From: Gelidibacter algens
Lineage (GTDB): Bacteria; Bacteroidota; Bacteroidia; Flavobacteriales; Flavobacteriaceae
NCBI RefSeq assembly: GCF_001678675.1
Contig: NZ_LZRN01000041.1
Location: 1 to 36,358, forward strand
Length of the DNA: 36,358 nt
Reading direction: 5' to 3'
Shown here: positions 34,851 to 36,358 of the stretch, one piece after another
How positions within the stretch are numbered: the first letter of the stretch is position 1
Layout of the letters: every line of letters begins with the position of its first letter
The notes under the pieces: generated by a model
Told to the model about the DNA's origin: nothing
Databases searched by the model: none
Seen by the model: only the letters and a program-made list of their open reading frames with translations
Made by a program: the position numbers and the translations under genes

Positions 34851-36332
34851 ATGAAAAACTTCGTTTTATTCCTTGCCACTATTTCTACAGGCCTGCTTTT
34901 TTCGCAGGTGCAAAAAATTCCTTTAGACACAATGGTTGTCACCAATCATTCCATAGTAATAAACGGTCAAAACCTTTCGTACCAAGCTACAGCTGGTACA
35001 CAACCTGTATGGAACGAAAAAGGAGAACCCACCGCAACCTTGTTTTACACCTATTACAAAAAAAGCAATAGCGACAAGGAAAAGCGTCCCATCATTTTTT
35101 CATTTAATGGCGGACCAGGTTCTGCCTCTGCGTGGATGCACATTGCCTACACCGGACCTGTGATTTTGAATATGGACGACGAAGGTTACCCTGTACAACC
35201 CTACGGCGTTAAGGACAATCCGCATTCTATTTTGGATGTTGCCGATATTGTTTTTATCGATCCCGTCAATACAGGCTATTCCAGAATGGTGGAAGATAAA
35301 GAGGGAAAACTTCCGGACCGAAAATCGTTTTTTGGGATCAACGCCGATATTAAATATCTAGCCGAATGGATGAATACTTTTGTAACACGAAAAAACCGTT
35401 GGGAATCTCCTAAATATTTGATCGGTGAGAGTTATGGAGGTCCAAGGGTTATGGGCTTGTCTCGAGAATTGCAAAACAGCCAATGGATGTATTTGAACGG
35501 GGTTATTTTAGTCTCGCCCGCAGATTATAAAATATATGCTACAGATCAACCTATTTACTCTGCCTTAAATTTACCGTATTTTACAGCAGCAGCTTAGTAT
35601 CAAAAAGCGCTTTCTCCTTCTTTGCAACAAAAAGATTTACTGGAAATCTTGCCAGAAGTTGAAGCCTACACTATCAATAACCTCATGCCTGCTATAGCAA
35701 AAGGTGGCTTTATTTCTGATGAAGAAAGAATCGAAGTAGCCGAAAAAATGAGTTTATATTCGGGGTTGAACAAAACCTCGATTATTGATCACAATTTGAA
35801 TGTTCCCACCAATTTCTTCTGGAAAGAATTGTTGCGTGATAAAGGGTTTACGATTGGCAGATTAGATTCACGCTATTTGGGTATCGATAAAATGGCTGCA
35901 GGAGATTCTCCAGATTATAATGCGGAACTCACCTCTTGGTTGCACTCCTTTACGCCTGCAATCAATTATTATATTAGAGAAGAGCTGAATTTTAAAACAG
36001 ATATCAAATATAATATGTTTGGTGATGTGCACCCATGGGACAGACAAAATGATAATACACGTGATGGTTTACGTCAAGCCATGGCTCAAAACCCATATTT
36101 AAAAGTCCTCGTCCAATCTGGTTATTATGATGGCGCAACCACTTACTTTGCTGCCAAATATACAGTAGGACAAATGGATCCTAGCGGAAGGATGAAAGAT
36201 CGCGTTAAGTTTAAAGGCTATAGAAGTGGCCACATGATGTATTTGAGAAAAGAGGATTTAAAGTTGGCTACTGATGATATCAGACAGTTTATTAAAGACT
36301 CTGACTCCAAAGGAAAATCCGCAAGGTATTAA
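34851..36332 (+). pseudogene. S10 family serine carboxypeptidase, interrupted by an in-frame TAG
   Basis: A serine carboxypeptidase-like enzyme of family S10 with a signal peptide (MKNFVLFLATISTGLLFSQ), so it would be exported. The frame runs 494 codons but is split by TAG at codon 249 (35595-35597). Residues on both sides form one intact fold: the catalytic S194 in GESYGGPRV, D427 in GYYDGATTYF and H461 in SGHMMYL. The N-terminal block GGPGSASAWMH is also present. The sequence around the stop reads FTAAA-stop-YQKAL, where S10 homologues I recall have Trp (AAAWYxKxL). A single TGG-to-TAG change would explain it. If translated as is, only residues 1-248 are made, lacking D and H, so the product would be inactive. 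Sequencing error or readthrough are alternatives. Confidence 0.82.
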
Positions 36333-36358
36333 GTAAGTGTTATATGAAACATAAAAAA

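Noticed and set aside
35595-35597. TAG as a recoded codon (pyrrolysine or programmed readthrough)
   Set aside because: There is no sign of pyrrolysine genes or a readthrough context, and a one-base change from a Trp codon explains it more simply.

Overview
The window is AT-rich chromosomal DNA from a member of the Bacteroidetes, most likely a marine Flavobacteriaceae. The evidence is the gene content: DUF5916, TIGR02757, DUF6146- and DUF6787-type proteins, TonB receptors with a carboxypeptidase-regulatory N-terminal domain, and a serC-serA pair beside a LuxC-like reductase. There are also many TAnnTTTG promoter elements and almost no Shine-Dalgarno sequences. It looks like ordinary, mostly core genome. 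I saw no prophage, transposase, CRISPR array, tRNA or rRNA.

Layout. 1-4.6 kb: a NodB-type polysaccharide deacetylase, proline dehydrogenase, aroB, a DinB-fold protein and an Lrp/AsnC regulator. 4.66-6.43 kb: a cytoplasmic M14 carboxypeptidase and a divergent XRE regulator, separated by a region with TTACAnnTGTAA palindromes lying on the promoter elements. 6.58-10.3 kb: a lipoprotein, TerC, and an MBOAT/SGNH pair for polysaccharide O-acylation; the SGNH gene has an apparent 5' frameshift. 10.57-17.2 kb, minus strand: ychF, a 49-residue membrane protein, and parE / unknown membrane protein / parC (topoisomerase IV). 17.4-20.2 kb: a large TonB receptor closed by a strong terminator. 20.2-24.0 kb: a dicluster ferredoxin divergent from a LuxC-like acyl-CoA reductase, then serC and serA. 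24.1-28.5 kb: a DUF937 protein, then a four-gene run (lipoprotein, membrane protein, His/Cys-rich small protein, TonB receptor with an Asp/His-rich segment) that looks like a metal-uptake unit. 28.5-36.3 kb: a small membrane protein, a DUF5916 protein, a LolD-like ATPase, two overlapping microgenes, a TIGR02757 protein, an orphan GAF histidine kinase, and an S10 carboxypeptidase gene interrupted by an in-frame TAG.

Genes that work together: parE and parC form topoisomerase IV. serC and serA carry out two of the three steps to serine. The MBOAT and SGNH proteins would move acyl groups across the membrane to a periplasmic polysaccharide. The 25.9-28.5 kb genes would bind and import a divalent metal.

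I found no clear new multi-gene system. The best leads are two broken genes (the SGNH 5' frameshift and the S10 nonsense codon), the XRE/M14 palindromic operators, the candidate metal-uptake cassette, and three short genes in gaps (49, 47 and 57 residues). Several start codons were moved from the longest open frame because a TAnnTTTG element lies downstream of the longer start.
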